A stretch of DNA of 64,000 bases from Pipra filicauda (GCF_003945595.2 NW_024104998.1:5958721-6022720); one strand, 5' to 3'; positions 24,448-38,863 are shown, counted from the stretch's first letter. A program made the numbers and translations. The notes: generated from the sequence alone by a model not told the origin.

Positions 24448-27400
24448 GATTTTGATGAGAATTACTTTGATTACCACTCTATCTCAGACAGTTGTCAATA
24501 GTTGCACAGATAGGACTAGATCAGAGTGGTTAATTCTTGCCTGTTCTGCATAAAGGTGTATAAACAATATCAAAAACCCACACAGGAGTGATGAATCAGG
24601 CTTGTCACAGGAATTTTTACTCAGTAGTGGACCAGGTATACAGGAGGATGAGTGCATGTTTTTAACAAAAAATTGATGCCATTTAAAAGCCACTATTTAA
24701 AGTATTTATTCTCAGTTGCATAAAAGCACAATATTAAAATCAGTCAGGTAACAGTAAGATTTTCTTTCAATGACTTCTCACAGCAAAAGGCTTTCACTGT
24801 TTCTACGCGTCGACCTTTCAGCAAACATAGGGTGAGTTGCCATTAAAGGTTTTTTAGGACATTATTGGTGTGATTTTTTTTTACTTTAATTTTCATGCTA
24901 CTTTGCTTTTGACTATGCACCAGGGATATTTTTAGATTATTGATGACTGCACCATCTGGCTGTATTCTATTAATACCAGTGTAACTGAGTTTTGCAAACT
25001 CTCTCCTTCAGTTCAAACCCTTCAGCAACACATCTTTCCACAGCTACAGCAGGTAGTCTCGAGTGAATGACCTTGGTTGCATTAAGCAATAGAAAGTATT
25101 TCCTCATGTTTTAAGCAGTATTTCTACCTGTATTTTCTGGCAGTTGTAAATGTGGGACTTCAAAGTCAGAGGATGGAAACAGATTTCAAGCTTAATTATC
25201 TCATATCCTCAATTCTGAATCCATCTGGATTTTGCTGAATGCAGAAACTTGATGGCTGGGGGTGTTGTCAGCGGTGTCATGGTCTAAAGAAACACTGAAG
25301 GACTTTGCCTGGTATGAATTGCTGCAAGAGGGCCCTCACCAAGGGAGTGGAAGTTCAGTGTCATATTTGTCAGTCCAGTGGTAGCGCTGGACCTGGAGAA
25401 ATTCTAATATTTTTGACCCTGGAAAAATTTCTGCTAGGTCTTAAATAGGTTGATCTGAAAGGAGTGCAGAGAATCTGGACTGAGTTTTTTGTAAGCTCTT
25501 TTCCTCATGGTTTCCAACCACTACCTTAAGAGAAAAAATCAAATATTTCAGCGTTCATGGCTTTGCTTTTAACAACAGTTTTGTCTGGCCTGCATGATTA
25601 ATTTTTAAGTTCTGGCTATACTACATGATATTTTCAGTGCTTCCATATTTTTTTTTAAAAAAAGCATAGTAATTCACAGAATTCACTAGAATAATGGATT
25701 AAGCACTTCACAGCCTAGTTATACCAAACGCTGTACTTGGTTTTCACTCATAATAATGCAAACGTTTAACCATATTTTTATAATCCTTAGAATTTTGACT
25801 TTTCCTGACTTTTTATTCTGAGATTTGAAAAGCAAAAATTTTTTGACACACGGGGTTTTGATGCTACACTGCTGAATATCCACGAAGCTAAAAACAAATG
25901 TTAGTCACAGAGATAAAATTAATTGCAAACAGGGAATGTCCTACTTCTGTTGCTCCCCATATTCTATGGATTATTTTTAAAACATTATTATGAAAAAAAA
26001 ACACATAATCTTTTGTGTAAAATTTTTTAAGAGAGAAAATTTTTATTACTGATAATTTTTTTTAAAGTGTCAAGCTCAACTCAGAATAAAACCCAGCTGG
26101 TAGTGGTATTGTCACCTGGATATATGCCTGTGTATTAAGATACCTAGATAGACAGAGAGCAATCCTTTTTAGGATGGTGACAACAGGACTTGAAACAAGG
26201 ATATTTCTGCTCTGTGAGCTGCAGAACAAAGTCTTTTATCTGAGAGAAGGGCTTTACCAACTTCTATTCAGCCACACTGGAGAAACAGTTGGCTGAAAAC
26301 ATAGTATACAATCTTTGTGTTGGTTATAAGCCCCTGACGATAATTCTTATGGAAATTATTTTTATCTTCTCCAAAGGGAAAATGTTTTGGAAACTCCCTG
26401 TGGGTTTCTCAGGCTGTTGGTTCATTACATGGATTACTCCTGCAGTGTTTCAGGCTTCCACACTCTGGACTGAGTTGTGATTCTATATCTATCTGCATTT
26501 CTTTCTTTTGCTGCCTTTTTCTTTCTCCAACCCACATTTTTTCCCACTGGGAAATAAATTGTTTCATATTTTTCATTTGAAGCTAAGGCTCCTTGAATGA
26601 CTTCCATTGAGTTTTTCCAAATCAGGTTCCATTAGCAGAACAAAAATGAAAACAATTCCTGCTGTGGTGAGCCTTAAGAAATGGGTCGTGTAATGAACCA
26701 AGACAATGGGTGATTGACAGTCAAGAATTTATTTGGTTTTAGCCCGTTTAATGAAGCCAGGATAGATTCAAAAAAACCCTCACTAATGAATAGACTCCCA
26801 CGTCTTTCCTAATGTCAGCAAACAGTCAACCTTATATACCAAGGTAAATAAATACTCAGGTTTAAAGATTTTGATAGCATATGTCCCCAACAATGAAAAA
26901 AACATGGTTAATACTCTTTCTTGGGGTTAAAGAAGCAATATTAACTTAAGAGCTACCATTGCCAGCTCTGTGATTGTGGACTAAGATGTAAGGAGTAATG
27001 GGATGGGGGTAGAGCTAATATGGATATTTCTAAAAGCACAAGGAACCATAGACTGCTAATATAGAATTATAATAGCAGAACAGCAGAATACCAGGAAGAG
27101 TAGAAGTCCCCAAGAATTTCTGGGAAAGAAAATGGCACGGTGCCAGCTGGGATCTTTAGTGCTGGCTCATTGCCAGCATTTCAGGACACCAGAGCCACTT
27201 TGGTGTGTGGTTCCTGTAGCAGCCAACACTTTATCTTCCAGGGTAGACTGACAGGTGTGCTGAAGCACAGCACCAGCACAAGGAGGAATTTCAAATCATG
27301 TGCTGTCCTGAACAATATAATCCCCCCAATAATATGTCTCATGATGGACTGTAGTGTTAAGAAAAACCAAAGGCACTTCAGGAACTGGGCTTAATCCAGT

Positions 27401-27807
27401 AGAAATTATGTAGTTTGATAAAACTCATCCTACTAGCTCTAGCAAGTCGCCAGTGACACAGGTGTGACACAGGGTGACTCCACAGAGAACGGCTCTAATG
27501 TGTCACACAGGGCTCCCTACAGCATTAGCATCTCATTCTGCATGTCTTTCTTGGATGTTCATGCACCCAGATCTGGAACAGTGTAAAACATGAGGAGAAA
27601 CAATAATTCTGTGAGTTATCAGCAGGAGTCTACTGCAGCCAGAAAGTAAACATTACTAGACCATGTGTTCAAATGATGCCATGTGAAATAGTGAGTACAC
27701 TTCATCACTGTGGTGATTATTGGAGGAATGCTTTAGGAATCTCATTGAAAATGTTCTTGAGTAACGCCTTTTAAGTAAAGTAATCCATTTTAAACATATT
27801 TGACTTC

Positions 27808-28215
27808 ATAAGATAGTAGAATGGCCTGAGTTGGAAGGGACCTTAAAGATTATAGTTATAAACACCCTGCCAGGGGCAGGGACACCTTCCACTAGACCAG
27901 GTTGCTCAGAACTCCATCCAACCTGGCCTTGAACACCTCCAGGGATGAGGTATCCACAGCTCCTCTGGGCAACCTGTGTCAGTGCCTCACCACCCTCACA
28001 GTAAAGAATTTCTCCCTAATATTTGAATCCATTCCTCAGTTTGAATCCATTCCTCCTGTCCTGTTACTACGTGTTCTTGTAAGTAGATTCTCTCCATCTT
28101 TATTTTAGGCTCCCTTCAGGTACTGGAAGGCTGCAATTATGACACCCCAAAGCCTTCTCTTCTCCAGGCTGAACAATCTCAATTCTCTCAGCCTTTCAGT
28201 CTTCTTAGATAAAAG
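27808..28215 (-). mobile_element. CR1 LINE 3' fragment (antisense)
   Basis: The + strand shows the reverse complement of a CR1 3' end: gaatggcctgagttggaagg, then gacaccttccactagaccag, then cttgaacacctccagggatg, then ctcagcctttc at the far end. The element is 5'-truncated, as is usual for CR1. Its ORF2 remnant is not intact. Inside it, an 18-bp unit (ttgaatccattcctcagt) is tandemly duplicated at 28023-28058. Confidence 0.92.
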
Positions 28216-30977
28216 GTTGCCATTTTCTGAAGGTCTGTCTTTGACATGCTTCAGATGGTCACTTAAAACCTGAGGTGGTAATGTCTACTAGATGACTGAA
28301 AAATGTTGAACAGAGTTTAGGAATATACATTGCAAGTGGAAATTAGCATTTGAATAGGAAAGAAATGATATTTAGAAGGAGTACATAGACTTTTCGGTCC
28401 AGAGGGTTCACACTTGGTATAAAATCAATTATACTATCCCACAAAATGTTCTCATGGAAATCTCAGAGTATGATATCATAGGCCCATTTATCTTTTGTAG
28501 GCAGTGAACACTTGCAACTGCCACAGACTTCGAGGAAGAAGAAAGTCTGCAGCATTTCATGTAACAAGTCCTTTCATTTGCATTTTTTCCACTCTGAAGT
28601 GTATAAACAACTATCTGCTGTGTTTTGGTTTCTGGTCACTGGACTCCTTAGGATTCCATCTCAAAATCTGGAGACACTCAGATCTTAGCACTCAAAGTCA
28701 GCTTTTAATTACAGGCAAGGAGGAGAGGAGAAGTCTGATCTGCACTGAAAACTACTTGTTTTCTGCTTTGCGGTATTTTTTTATTTTAGATTAATAAGTG
28801 ACTTTTTTTAAGCCTCTTCCAGTATGTTTTTTTGACTAAGGTAAGATGAAAACGTTCTGACCTGGGAAAGACCCATGAAGTTGCTGTGCCATGAGCTGAT
28901 GTGGAGGGAAACTGTGTTTTCTGGTTAGTCCTGTGACACATTTTGTGTTGACAGGACTTCTGGATAGCTCTGTTTTGGACAGATACAACACAATGTCTCT
29001 ATCTGGAAAAAACAAGTGTTTTCCTCCCTTGCCTTTCTCCTTCAAAGTAGAAAATAGGTTGGGTTGATAATCTTTAATAAAATAGAAGTATTGCTACGTG
29101 CTATGGATACCAGCATTTGTTCTTAGTCTGGAGGCTGTGACCTCAAAGAAAGCTGCAGCACTTACTTCTTAGCCATCTATGGTAATTTGATAGAAACCAA
29201 GACCGGCAATCATAAGTAGAATTGCAAAAGCAAAACATTTGGGGACCACCAACCTAGATAATTGAAACATTTCTTTTTTCCCTGTTAAATATTTTTACAT
29301 AAATTTTATAATCAGCCTCAGAATCTTCTGTTTTGGTAGCTGCCTTCTTTAAGAAAGATTAATGAGTAGTTCATGTGCATAAAGTTTTGGATTAATGCTA
29401 CAAGAGAAGTCATAAACCAACCATGTTTCCACTCCCCACCTGAGGTGTGTCTCGGGGAACGCAGGAAGGCATTAGTTTTTTTGAGTCCTAATAGTTCACA
29501 CTTATTTCATTGTCAGGGTAACTAATGCTGCAGAATATGCCCTTGTCCACCACAACTGCGTTTTATTCAGATCACTGGACTACTACAGCTTTTCACAGGG
29601 AACTACTCCACAATCCAGTAGTGCTATTAGAAAACATTTGATAAGCAGCCCTTCTCTTTCCTTGCTCCATTTTATTTCATTATGTTTTATATGTAATTCT
29701 TTTGTCTTTATTTGCCCTCTAAAAGTTTACAACCATATAGATATTTGGAAGAAGTCAGGCAACTGCGATAGGTAGGGAATCTTGAGCATAAAGGATGGAA
29801 GAATTGGGCTGTGATTGAAAGGAAAGCCTAACCGGCAGGGAGGAAATTCTTGTCCTTATGAACACAATGTATCTGGACCACTTCAACCACTTTGATCCAC
29901 ACCTCTTACCTGTGGCCGAACTGGAGGAAAAAGTTTTTATCCTTGTAATACCATGAGAGGGGATGGTTCTCTGCAAAGAGGGTGTGCGCCTACAGAGATG
30001 CTCTGACCTCTACGCCTTGGCACAGCTTTTACCACAGCCTCCCCTTTGCTACATAAAGTGATTACAGCTGGCTTTGTAGGTACATCCCACGTGTGAGACT
30101 TTGTGAGAAACCCAGTCAGGCTGGCAAAAACAGGGTGCAGTGGAGTCAAACTTAATTTATTTCTGTGGACTACAAGCAGAGCTCTAGTTGCCTTGAAAAC
30201 TTTCATGTGAAACAAGGTTGAGCTGTCAAATATAAATATCTCCATGATTAGAGAGGACTATTTTAAGTCTCAGTTTGGGATTTGGGAATTCCTCACTCTA
30301 GCCAAGTCTTTCTGGAGGATATCCTAAACTTCATAGCAGGTAATTATTTCAACTAATTACAGACAATCTGTTCTGGAGAAAATGAGTATTAGTACAGGAC
30401 TGAAATGTAATAGAAGTCACGTATGAGTGTCTATGCAACATTCCCACTTCCAAAAAGCATCAGAAATTTTTGTTAATTTTTTAAAAAGGAATCTCAAGTC
30501 ACCTGCCAATATAAGTAGCCCTTCCCCCAAACCTCAAAAGCCACAAAAACCCTAGGCTTCTGGCCCTCAGCAAGTTGTTCCTTTCAACAATTTTCTATAA
30601 TTCTTTTTCTGCTGATAAATATCAGCTCACAGAATGAAAACAAGGCAGCCATGAGAGTGCTCCTATTTCAAGTGGAAAGAGCAATCATGTGCATCCTGAA
30701 AATTTCAGGTTGTAGTGTAGGATCTATAAAAAGCCCATCCAATGGATATGAAGGAGCTGGCCTAATTAAACACATCATGACTTGTGCTTCTGTGCAGGTG
30801 TGCCTGGATACAAACTGCTAATATTTTTTATGTCTACACTCCACAAAGTTAGAAAAAAATGATTGTGACGAAAAAAAGAAGACTAAAATACTACTTGCTC
30901 TTGAAAAAAATCTATTGAAAATTCATTTTAATGAATTAACTCGAATAATTTTGACTAAGTTAAACACAAACTAAGCA
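28216..30977. other. Intergenic region
   Basis: No gene or classifiable repeat was recognised. Open frames of up to 102 codons (29937-30245, -) lack any domain or motif. Confidence 0.6.
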
Positions 30978-31560
30978 TTGTTGAGACCCCACCTCGAGTG
31001 CTGCATCCAGCTCTGGGGTCCCCAGCACAGGAAGGACATCAACCTGTTGGAGCGAGTCCACAGGAGGGCCACCAAGATGATCAGAGAGATGGAGCACTTC
31101 TCCTAAGAGGAAAGGCTGAGAGAATTGGGATTGTTCAGGTTGGAGAACAATCAGAGAGATGGAGCACTTCTCCTAAGAGGAAAGGCTGAGAGAATTGGGA
31201 TTGTTCAGGTTGGAGAAGAGCTTTGAGGTGACCTAATTGCAGCTTTCCAGTACCTGAAGGGAGCCTACAGGAAAGATGGGAGAGACTTTTTACAAGAGCA
31301 TGTAGTGGACAAGAGGGAATGGATTCAAACTAAGAGTAGGTTTAGACTAGATATTAGGGAGAAATTCTTTACTGTGAGAGTGGTAAGGTACTGGAACAGG
31401 TTGCCCAGAGAAGCTGTGGATGCCCCATCCCTGGAAGTGTTCAAGGCCAGGTTGGATGGAGCTCTGAGCAACCTGGTCTACTGGAAGATGTTCTTGCCCA
31501 TGGCAGGGGGATTGGAACTAGCTCATCTTTAAGGTCCCTTCTATCACTATTCTATGAGTG
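30978..31560 (+). mobile_element. CR1 LINE 3' fragment (sense) with internal 70-bp duplication
   Basis: This is a CR1 segment in sense orientation covering the last part of ORF2 and the 3' end (…ctattctatgagtg). The frame at 31305-31532 encodes the typical CR1 ORF2 C-terminus (for example [20 protein letters not shown], then PSLEVFKARLDGALSN). The protein is only a remnant: it has no endonuclease and no complete reverse transcriptase. A 70-bp block is tandemly duplicated at 31081-31217. The element is 5'-truncated and dead. Confidence 0.93.
31081..31217. repeat. 70-bp tandem duplication inside CR1
   Basis: 31081-31147 and 31151-31217 are identical over 67 bases, offset by 70. Both copies start tcagagagatggagcacttc and end caggttggagaa. 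Confidence 0.95.
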
Positions 31561-32363
31561 TAAGGAAAGAGATCCAAAATGAAGTCACAGACTAGTGTGT
31601 GACTAGATTAATAGTGTTTTATTAATCTTGCAGTTGTAGCATATTTCATGAAATGTCAAGAAGTTATTAAAGGTAACAGTTAAATACAGCATCCTAATAA
31701 AACTTCAGGACTAAATTTTAAAGAATCTTTACAAATCTCATCAGAGCACATACTGTAATGCATTACATAAAATCCTTTTCAGACTAGGTAATTTAAAAGC
31801 ACAAATAATTACTTTGAAGGAAGTGAAGCAATGAAGTTTAAATCACCAGATCCAGGAACACTATTGTTTCCTCAGGCAGGCTGGTACTAAAGGCTCTTAA
31901 TCATCCTTACGATAACGATGTACCACAGACTGCCACAAGTAGTGACAATATAAGGATTACATCTGACATAAAATTCTGAAATGTAAAGCACAATCTCCAT
32001 TTTGCCTTCCATCTTTCATTCTGAACTTGTTCTCTTTAGTATACTAAATAGAATTATTCTGCTTTAGGGAGATCCGAATTTTTTGTTTATAAAAAGAAAT
32101 AGTGAAATATCTATATGCTGTAATGCTAGGCCATGGTGCACTTCATTTACTTTGTGCAGGGAAGGTATATCCATGCCAAAAGCACAATGCTAATAATCTA
32201 AGAACATTCATACTAAAGCAGTCAAGGATGGATAAAGATGCATTTTACTACTAGACAGGAGGATTTCCTCAACATTCCTTGGCTGATTTGCAAAGTCCTT
32301 CATTGAAAGTTGCACAGAAGTTGTCATTTTACCTTTAATGCAGATTCAGTCATTAAGTCAATT

Positions 32364-32422
32364 TTCTTTCTCTCTCTCTCTCTCTCTTTCTCTGTGTGTG
32401 TCTCTATCTCTCTCTCCCTCTC
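32364..32422. repeat. (TC)n / (TG)n microsatellite
   Basis: CT-rich simple repeat interrupted by a short tgtgtgtg run. Confidence 0.95.
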
Positions 32423-33890
32423 ATAAATATCCTGAAAATAACCTTCAGCTTCTTTAAAACATAAAGCTTTGGTGTTTTGGAGAAACTGTAATGAGCCAAT
32501 AAACCCAATTTGGAGGCTGGTTAGTACCACATAAATTAATTTCCCTGCTAAATGATCAGAGTCACATCCACCTTTTTCACTACCATCTGCCTCACAACAA
32601 AGTTGGCACTGTACTCCTTTGAGAGGTGGATTGCAAAAGTGTCATTTAGGAAAGGCTTATTAACAAAATCCCTTCTAAGTTCCAATTTTCCTGTTCCAGG
32701 GTAATGATCACAGGCAGCATATATATACCGTTAGCAGGAAACCCTCAAATGTCCATATGGCATGCACTTAAAAAAAAAAAATTAAAAAAAAAAAAAAGTA
32801 AATGGAATATGTGTATGGATCTACACAAATATTCACCTTCATTTTTAGGGATTTTCCTATGTATATGATCATGACAATTCTGCTAGTTGTTTGTACTGCC
32901 TGTGAAGGAACAGTCCCTGCCAGCTGGGGTATTTCAACAAGCACTTTGTCACACCTTTAAAAGGGCAATGGAACAAACCACTTTTCCCGAGCTTTCTCTT
33001 GATTCTGCCACTCCTCGCACCCCCCTCCCCCTAGGTGTGTGACAGACATTTGAAGTCACTCACTCGGCCTCGTTTAATTCCTCAGTTGCTGAGTACCCTG
33101 GCTCGGGCTGGAGCTGCTCCTAACCTCCTGGGACTCTGGAGCAACAGCTGCAGATAGCAGGGATAGGGCAGGCTGTGCTCGCTCTCAGAGGAAGATAATA
33201 CACAGAAGGGTCCCTGAAACCTATTTAGATGTCTAGTGCTCCTACTACTCCTGTTTGAGTTTGTTATTTCCTGCCTATTTTCTTCCTCTTGACACACAAA
33301 CGCTTTTCCTTCCTCTCTATGTGATGTGGAGAAGCAAGCTGGCTTTGTAGTTTGCAAAAGCCACACGATTTCTCTGAATTTACTTAGCCCTCATGTTTAC
33401 CAACTGTTGTAAAGCAGGATACCATCCAAATGTTGTTCTTAAATTCTGATTAAAAATATTTTTTTTTGAATTTTCTACTTGTTGTGGGTAAATGTACATG
33501 GAGGCTAAGATTTTCTTTATATTGAGAAGCCTGCAGTGAAGACAAGGAAGTTCTAAATTTAGACAGGGTCTTTGATTTTGTTTTTCCACTTAGGGAAAAA
33601 ATGCGGTGACAAGATTGATTCATTGGACAGTGGGGTAATATGTTTTTCCATATGAAGGAAGAGAGGAAGAAGTTGAATGCTCAAGTTAAAATATATACAT
33701 ATGTGTTTTGCTTTTATGTAGCAGAGTCAAAATTAAACAGTCCCACCAAATGGAATTTTATTAGTGTCATTTATTTTGCAATGAATTTTACTGGCCCTTC
33801 CTGGGCCGAGGTGTCACTGGGCCATGAGATTTCAGACAGGGGACCAGTACCAATGTGACATACAAGCAATTGTGTTATGTTGTTCTCTTT

Positions 33891-33930
33891 CACTACAACA
33901 TGCTATTGTTCACTACAGCATGCTGTTGTT
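33891..33930. repeat. 20-bp tandem duplication
   Basis: cactacaacatgctattgtt is followed directly by cactacagcatgctgttgtt; two substitutions separate the copies. Confidence 0.9.
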
Positions 33931-36900
33931 CTACAATATACACCACAGAGAGTAGCTTTGGCTTATTTTCAGAAATAAAATGTATTATTTTCTCCAAATT
34001 CTTAAAATCTCCATTTTCCCCCTCTTAAAACTAGCCCTAAATACTGAAGTAGTAATAGGAATTACTTGTGTTTCAATATTCTCTTCTTTCTAAATAACTG
34101 GAAAAGACATCATTGGGACAGTTTCTATAATTTTTTATCTTATTAAGTATAATTAGATTCTTTAGTATTATTTTTCTCTCTTAATACTTATTTAATCTGT
34201 TTTGGTTTTGTAGATGTTGTAGGGAGGACTAGGTTTTAAGAAATTATTTTCAATAAATCTACTTAGGAAATTCTTCAGACAGTTTGAGCAATAAAACCAG
34301 TAGCAGTAACCACGAGTCAAATTTCACTTCAAAGAAGCTTTTGAAACCATACTGGGGATTTCTGATCTGTTTTCTGTCCTCAAAATTGAATCCAAATGAC
34401 TTGAATGTAAATTAAAAATAGCAAACTATGTGACTGTAGAGTTCAAAACCTACACCACAGAATTACTAACAGTCTTTCTTTCAGATCTATTGTCTTCTTA
34501 AATTTAGAAAGAATTGAAAGCTTCCTTCTTCTCCACTAAAAATTAGCACTACACTAGAACATCTAGAAAACTTACTATATGAAATCCTTAATTCACTTTT
34601 CTCAAGGTCATTATCATCTCAAAATGATACTAGAAACTCCAGAGTACATGCATGTTGCATGACAACACCAATACTAGGTAATAACAAAAAACAACCTGTC
34701 TTCATGTCTCAGGTACAGTAGACTGAAGAGGCAGAAGCTTCTGTTTGCTCCTGTCAGTAGCTCAGGAGGTTCTTCTCTATTTCATCGTTCTGGAGGTCAG
34801 TGCAGGTTTTCCTTTCAGTATGGGAGAACATTCTTGTTCTTTCCCTGTTCTTTGACTGCAGCCTGCCTCTCAGATCCTGAAAACATGCATATGCCTATTT
34901 TGAGCAAGAGTGGTTGCTCAAAAATCATCACTGGCACTATCAGCTAAACTGTGCTCTGGGACTGGGGTGAGCACCTTAAAGTCTCTTCAGTTTGGATAAG
35001 TCTGAGAACTGGCAAATTAATTCCAAATAATTTCTATGTGAATGAGGTTTAACTGAAATCTCTGGACTCCCCACAGCTAGTTTCTGTTTCTCCACCTGAA
35101 TTACAGAGTCTTCCAACTCCAAAAAAAAAAGGAAATTTCTGGGGAAGAAAATTCTGGGTAGATTTCTGCCCAAACACATGAAAAATGTGAAAAGTGCTTT
35201 CAAGTAACAAAAGGTAGCTTCCTTACAGCAGGAAGCATAGCCGGCCTATCCCTTCATTGCAGCCTCTTTGTTAGCTGCTGGGTGGTTCAGAGAGCTCCTC
35301 GCTAGCTGGCAGCAGTCTAGCTGCGTTGCACAAAGCTGCTGAGCCAGATTCCTTCCCCTAGGAAACAGGGCACATTGCATTTCTTAAGAAAGTTTAAACA
35401 TACGTTTTCCTGGGGTTTGTGGTTGAGTTTGAGTACAGGAAGCATTCTAGCAATGCTTCAAAATTACTGATTGCCTTTTCTTATTTCCATCCTCAACATC
35501 CTACAAATACAGCCTATGTTTCATTTCTGTTTTACAGGTTCAGAGCCATTCCACTGCCAGCTAAAAACACAGGATTTGTTTACACTGGTCCTTAAAACAC
35601 CAATCGGTGTACCTGAAATCTCAGTTTGTCATGAGAACATTAATCTGGTCAATTTTCCACCATGTATATGATCACGAAAAGCAGAATTCTACTAGTCCTT
35701 CATGCAAATAAGATTATGTGCACAAGGCACAGTGTTAGTATTATCACTGGAGGCATACTGTGCATTCATATGCGGCTATTTTAATGTGTTTCTGGTGTAT
35801 CAAACGTTTTTATAGACATGGTTGTTGATTTTAAAACAAAGCCATTTTTGTTAGCTTGCTAAAAAATAAACCTAAAGCTTGGAAACATAGCTACCATTTC
35901 TGTGTACATATTTTTGGCACAAATACAATTTTTTTAGGGTACATTACTTGCTATTCTACAGATGAAAATGAGCCTGGTCACTGTGTTTTTTCAGCTGACT
36001 GGATGCAAATCTTTGAAGATGCAGAAGCTACATAACAATATCTAAGATGACATTGTGCTTGAGGTAGCAAGTCCTGCTCAAGCACAGCAACATACTATTT
36101 GGAAAGCTTGCAAGATTTATTAACCTGACCACAGCACCATGTAAAATGTGGCTCTGACATTTCTTATTTTGTTCTGAGCATATCCAGACATAAGACTCCC
36201 TGGATAGCTACATTTTGAAATCCAACTGTGAATACACAATGCTCAGCTAGGAGGAAGGCGTAAGCAAGCCAACTACAGGTCAAGTTGTTGCCTGATCAGT
36301 TTCTACAGTCAACTGACTTCAGCAAAAGGAGCAGCAGGACGAAGCTGCAGAACCTGAACCCGTGCCCTCCTTCTGGAGCACAGTGAAATGCTGCAGTGAC
36401 CGCTACCAAGAAGTACATTCCAAAGATGTACTTTGGAACTCTTTAGATGCTCATCTTGAATAAGCCAAAATATAAGGTAGATGTGTATAAATCTCATTTT
36501 TGGAAGTAATCATTCCCAGAATAATAAAAAGTTGGGTTTTTTATATATAGAATTAATTCTCCTTTTTACAAATTTTACAATTAGAAACCAGTTTATTTCA
36601 GAACAGATACTAGAAGAGCATACTTCTAAATCTGAGAAAACTCAAAATGAAAAGGGAAGACAGAAGAGAATTTGAGGGTCTTCCAGTCCCAAGTATCATA
36701 GCAGAGCCAGCCTTCACATTCAATCTTGCTTTCCAACTAACAACTCAGTGACTTCCCAAGTGGCCGCCCTGCCATCTCTCAAACCTTAGGGGAGGGTGAT
36801 TTTTTTCCTTCTCTCCTGTTTTGGCTGTGATTTTGATGGTGCTCTCCTCAGGAGTCACCCACCCATGTTTGCTGTGCTGTTTCCTTGCTGGATCTTCCAT

Positions 36901-38596
36901 TTCCCTTCTGTCTGCTCTGTCCTTCAGTTGTGAATCTTCCCTCCTCGGATCATGCCCAGGAGCTCCTGGGGAAGACGGCATCTCCAGGAGGCAGAGGAGG
37001 ACCCAGGGTGCTGTAGCGAGGATGAGGCAAAAAGACTTCCTTTCCACTGACCTGCCACACACTTTTGAAAGACATTAACCGATAAACTTCATACTCCCCT
37101 TATATCCTAAAAATCCCCCAAAATCTTATCATAATGCACCTTTAAAACTAAAACTAATTAAATAAAAGAAGACATCTAAGACATAGAATTACACCAAAGC
37201 CTAATGTAGCTGAGCAAATCTGCCATGACAGTACATACAGGTACACCGGAGAGATTCCTTCTCAGCTGGAGCACAGAAAAAAGGGAACGAATAGGCAAAC
37301 AGAGAAGGCAAAAGATAACTCCTTCTCAAGCATCTTTATAGTCCTCTTTCCCCCACACATGTGCACTCTAAAGCAGTGTTTCCTGGGCTGTGCTCATGTC
37401 AGGCTCTGCAGGTCTTGAAGCTCGCATGTCTGTGGGTCTCATGCAAGATACCAAGTCCCTGGTGCACGGAGCGTTTCATACGTGCCACATTCAGCATTTC
37501 AATGGTGCCTAATCAGCATTTTGACATGTTAGTACCCTGCTGAGTGCTCTGTTCATACAGTCTGGAGCAAGTACTGGGTCATACCATCAGGGCAAGTCAT
37601 CTCCCCTGAGCCCTACTGCTCTTGGCCTCAGTCCAAGGCAAAAAAAAACAACTGTTAAAACCTTCAAACCTATTGGAAACCAGGAAACCAGCTCAGCTTT
37701 ACCAGGTGTAAGGACACAGTCTTAAGAGCTAACAACAATATTCCATGAATAGAAGAGAGCTCACCTGTTAAACAGCTGTGTTTGAGAAAACTTCTTGGTT
37801 AACTGTGTGACTAGGGACCATGTATGAGAAGAGACTGAGGTCCTGCTTTGCACATCCAGGTGCATTTTCTCCACCTGTACTCTGACCAAACCAAATCCAT
37901 CCAGTACTGAAAATCACAAACCTGCAGGTATCCACACACACATACCTGCCTGGCTTCAGGTCCAAGTCTGCTGTGGGTTCAGCTGCCTTCTGGTACCAAC
38001 TGAGCACAAACACCACTGACTGCTCCCTGTCAGTCACACCTGAAAAGAATTTGGTTTGTTTAATATAGACTAACAAAGGCCGAGAGAACATTTATCTTCT
38101 AAATATATAAACTATGTAAACTCTAGGGACAAACATCTGTTCAAGTTTAAAATTAACTTCTGATTGGAGACAGGCATAGACTGGGCTTAGATAAACTTGG
38201 GTATGAACAGGTGAACTGTGAGGGTCTGAACCAGCCTTTTGATGGGAATTGCAGGCAGTTGTGGAGGGGAAGGCAGGAGAGCAGAAGAGGAGGACAAAGC
38301 TGTATTAATGCTGTTCATGGACCGTAGTTAAGGGTGAATCAAGAACTGTTAAAGAAAAAAAAGCTGAACAACCCAAACCAACCATAAAACCAAGAAGAGA
38401 GTAAAAAGATGGTAATAGCAAAGCCAATAGAACGCCAGACTATAAGCCATTTACATTCTGCCTGCTGTAATCAATAGATATGTTTTGCTGGGATTGGAAG
38501 GCTGAAGTCAGAGTGACAAAAAAAAGGTGAATGTAAAAACATCTGTCTGCGTAAGAGTGTGAAGTACCAATAACTGTTCAGGGAACAAGTTACTCA

Positions 38597-38629
38597 GATG
38601 CTGCTGCCACTCTGATGCTGCTGCCACTC
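38597..38629. repeat. 17-bp tandem duplication
   Basis: The unit gatgctgctgccactct is repeated once, with no mismatch over the 16 bases covered by the second copy. Confidence 0.9.
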
Positions 38630-38790
38630 AGGAAAAAATGAAGCTTATTTGCCTAAGATGTAAAGATGTTGTTTTCTGTGTACACACAACGGTACCAACT
38701 ATTTCACTATTCTAAAATACTTCTTTTCTTTGGTTACTCAGGGCTTCATTGCCTTGAAAAGTTACAGTAGTTAGTTTGCAAATACTCCAT

Positions 38791-38863
38791 TTGTGGGGTT
38801 TTTTTTGTTTGGTTTCGATTGGGTTGAGTGGAGGTTTTTTTGGTGGTTTGTTTTTGTTTTTAG
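38791..38863. repeat. T/G-rich low-complexity tract
   Basis: Runs of T and G with very little C or A; four to eight T's alternate with GG/GGG. Confidence 0.7.

Larger units (their letters stand above)
9035..27807. other. Intergenic region downstream of ST18
   Basis: No gene is supported in this 18.8-kb stretch. Open frames do not exceed about 110 codons and show neither family resemblance nor splice structure. It holds simple repeats, MIR-like fossils, inverted repeats and possible factor sites listed separately. The rest is unremarkable AT-rich sequence; a mildly GC-richer patch lies at 13,900-14,250. Confidence 0.7.

Noticed and set aside
31305..31532. Apparent 75-codon protein gene
   Set aside because: It is the C-terminal remnant of CR1 ORF2 inside a truncated element, not a host gene.
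36745..37078. Overlapping open frames on both strands in a GC-richer block
   Set aside because: No recognised protein, no splice linkage; openness on both strands is a composition effect.
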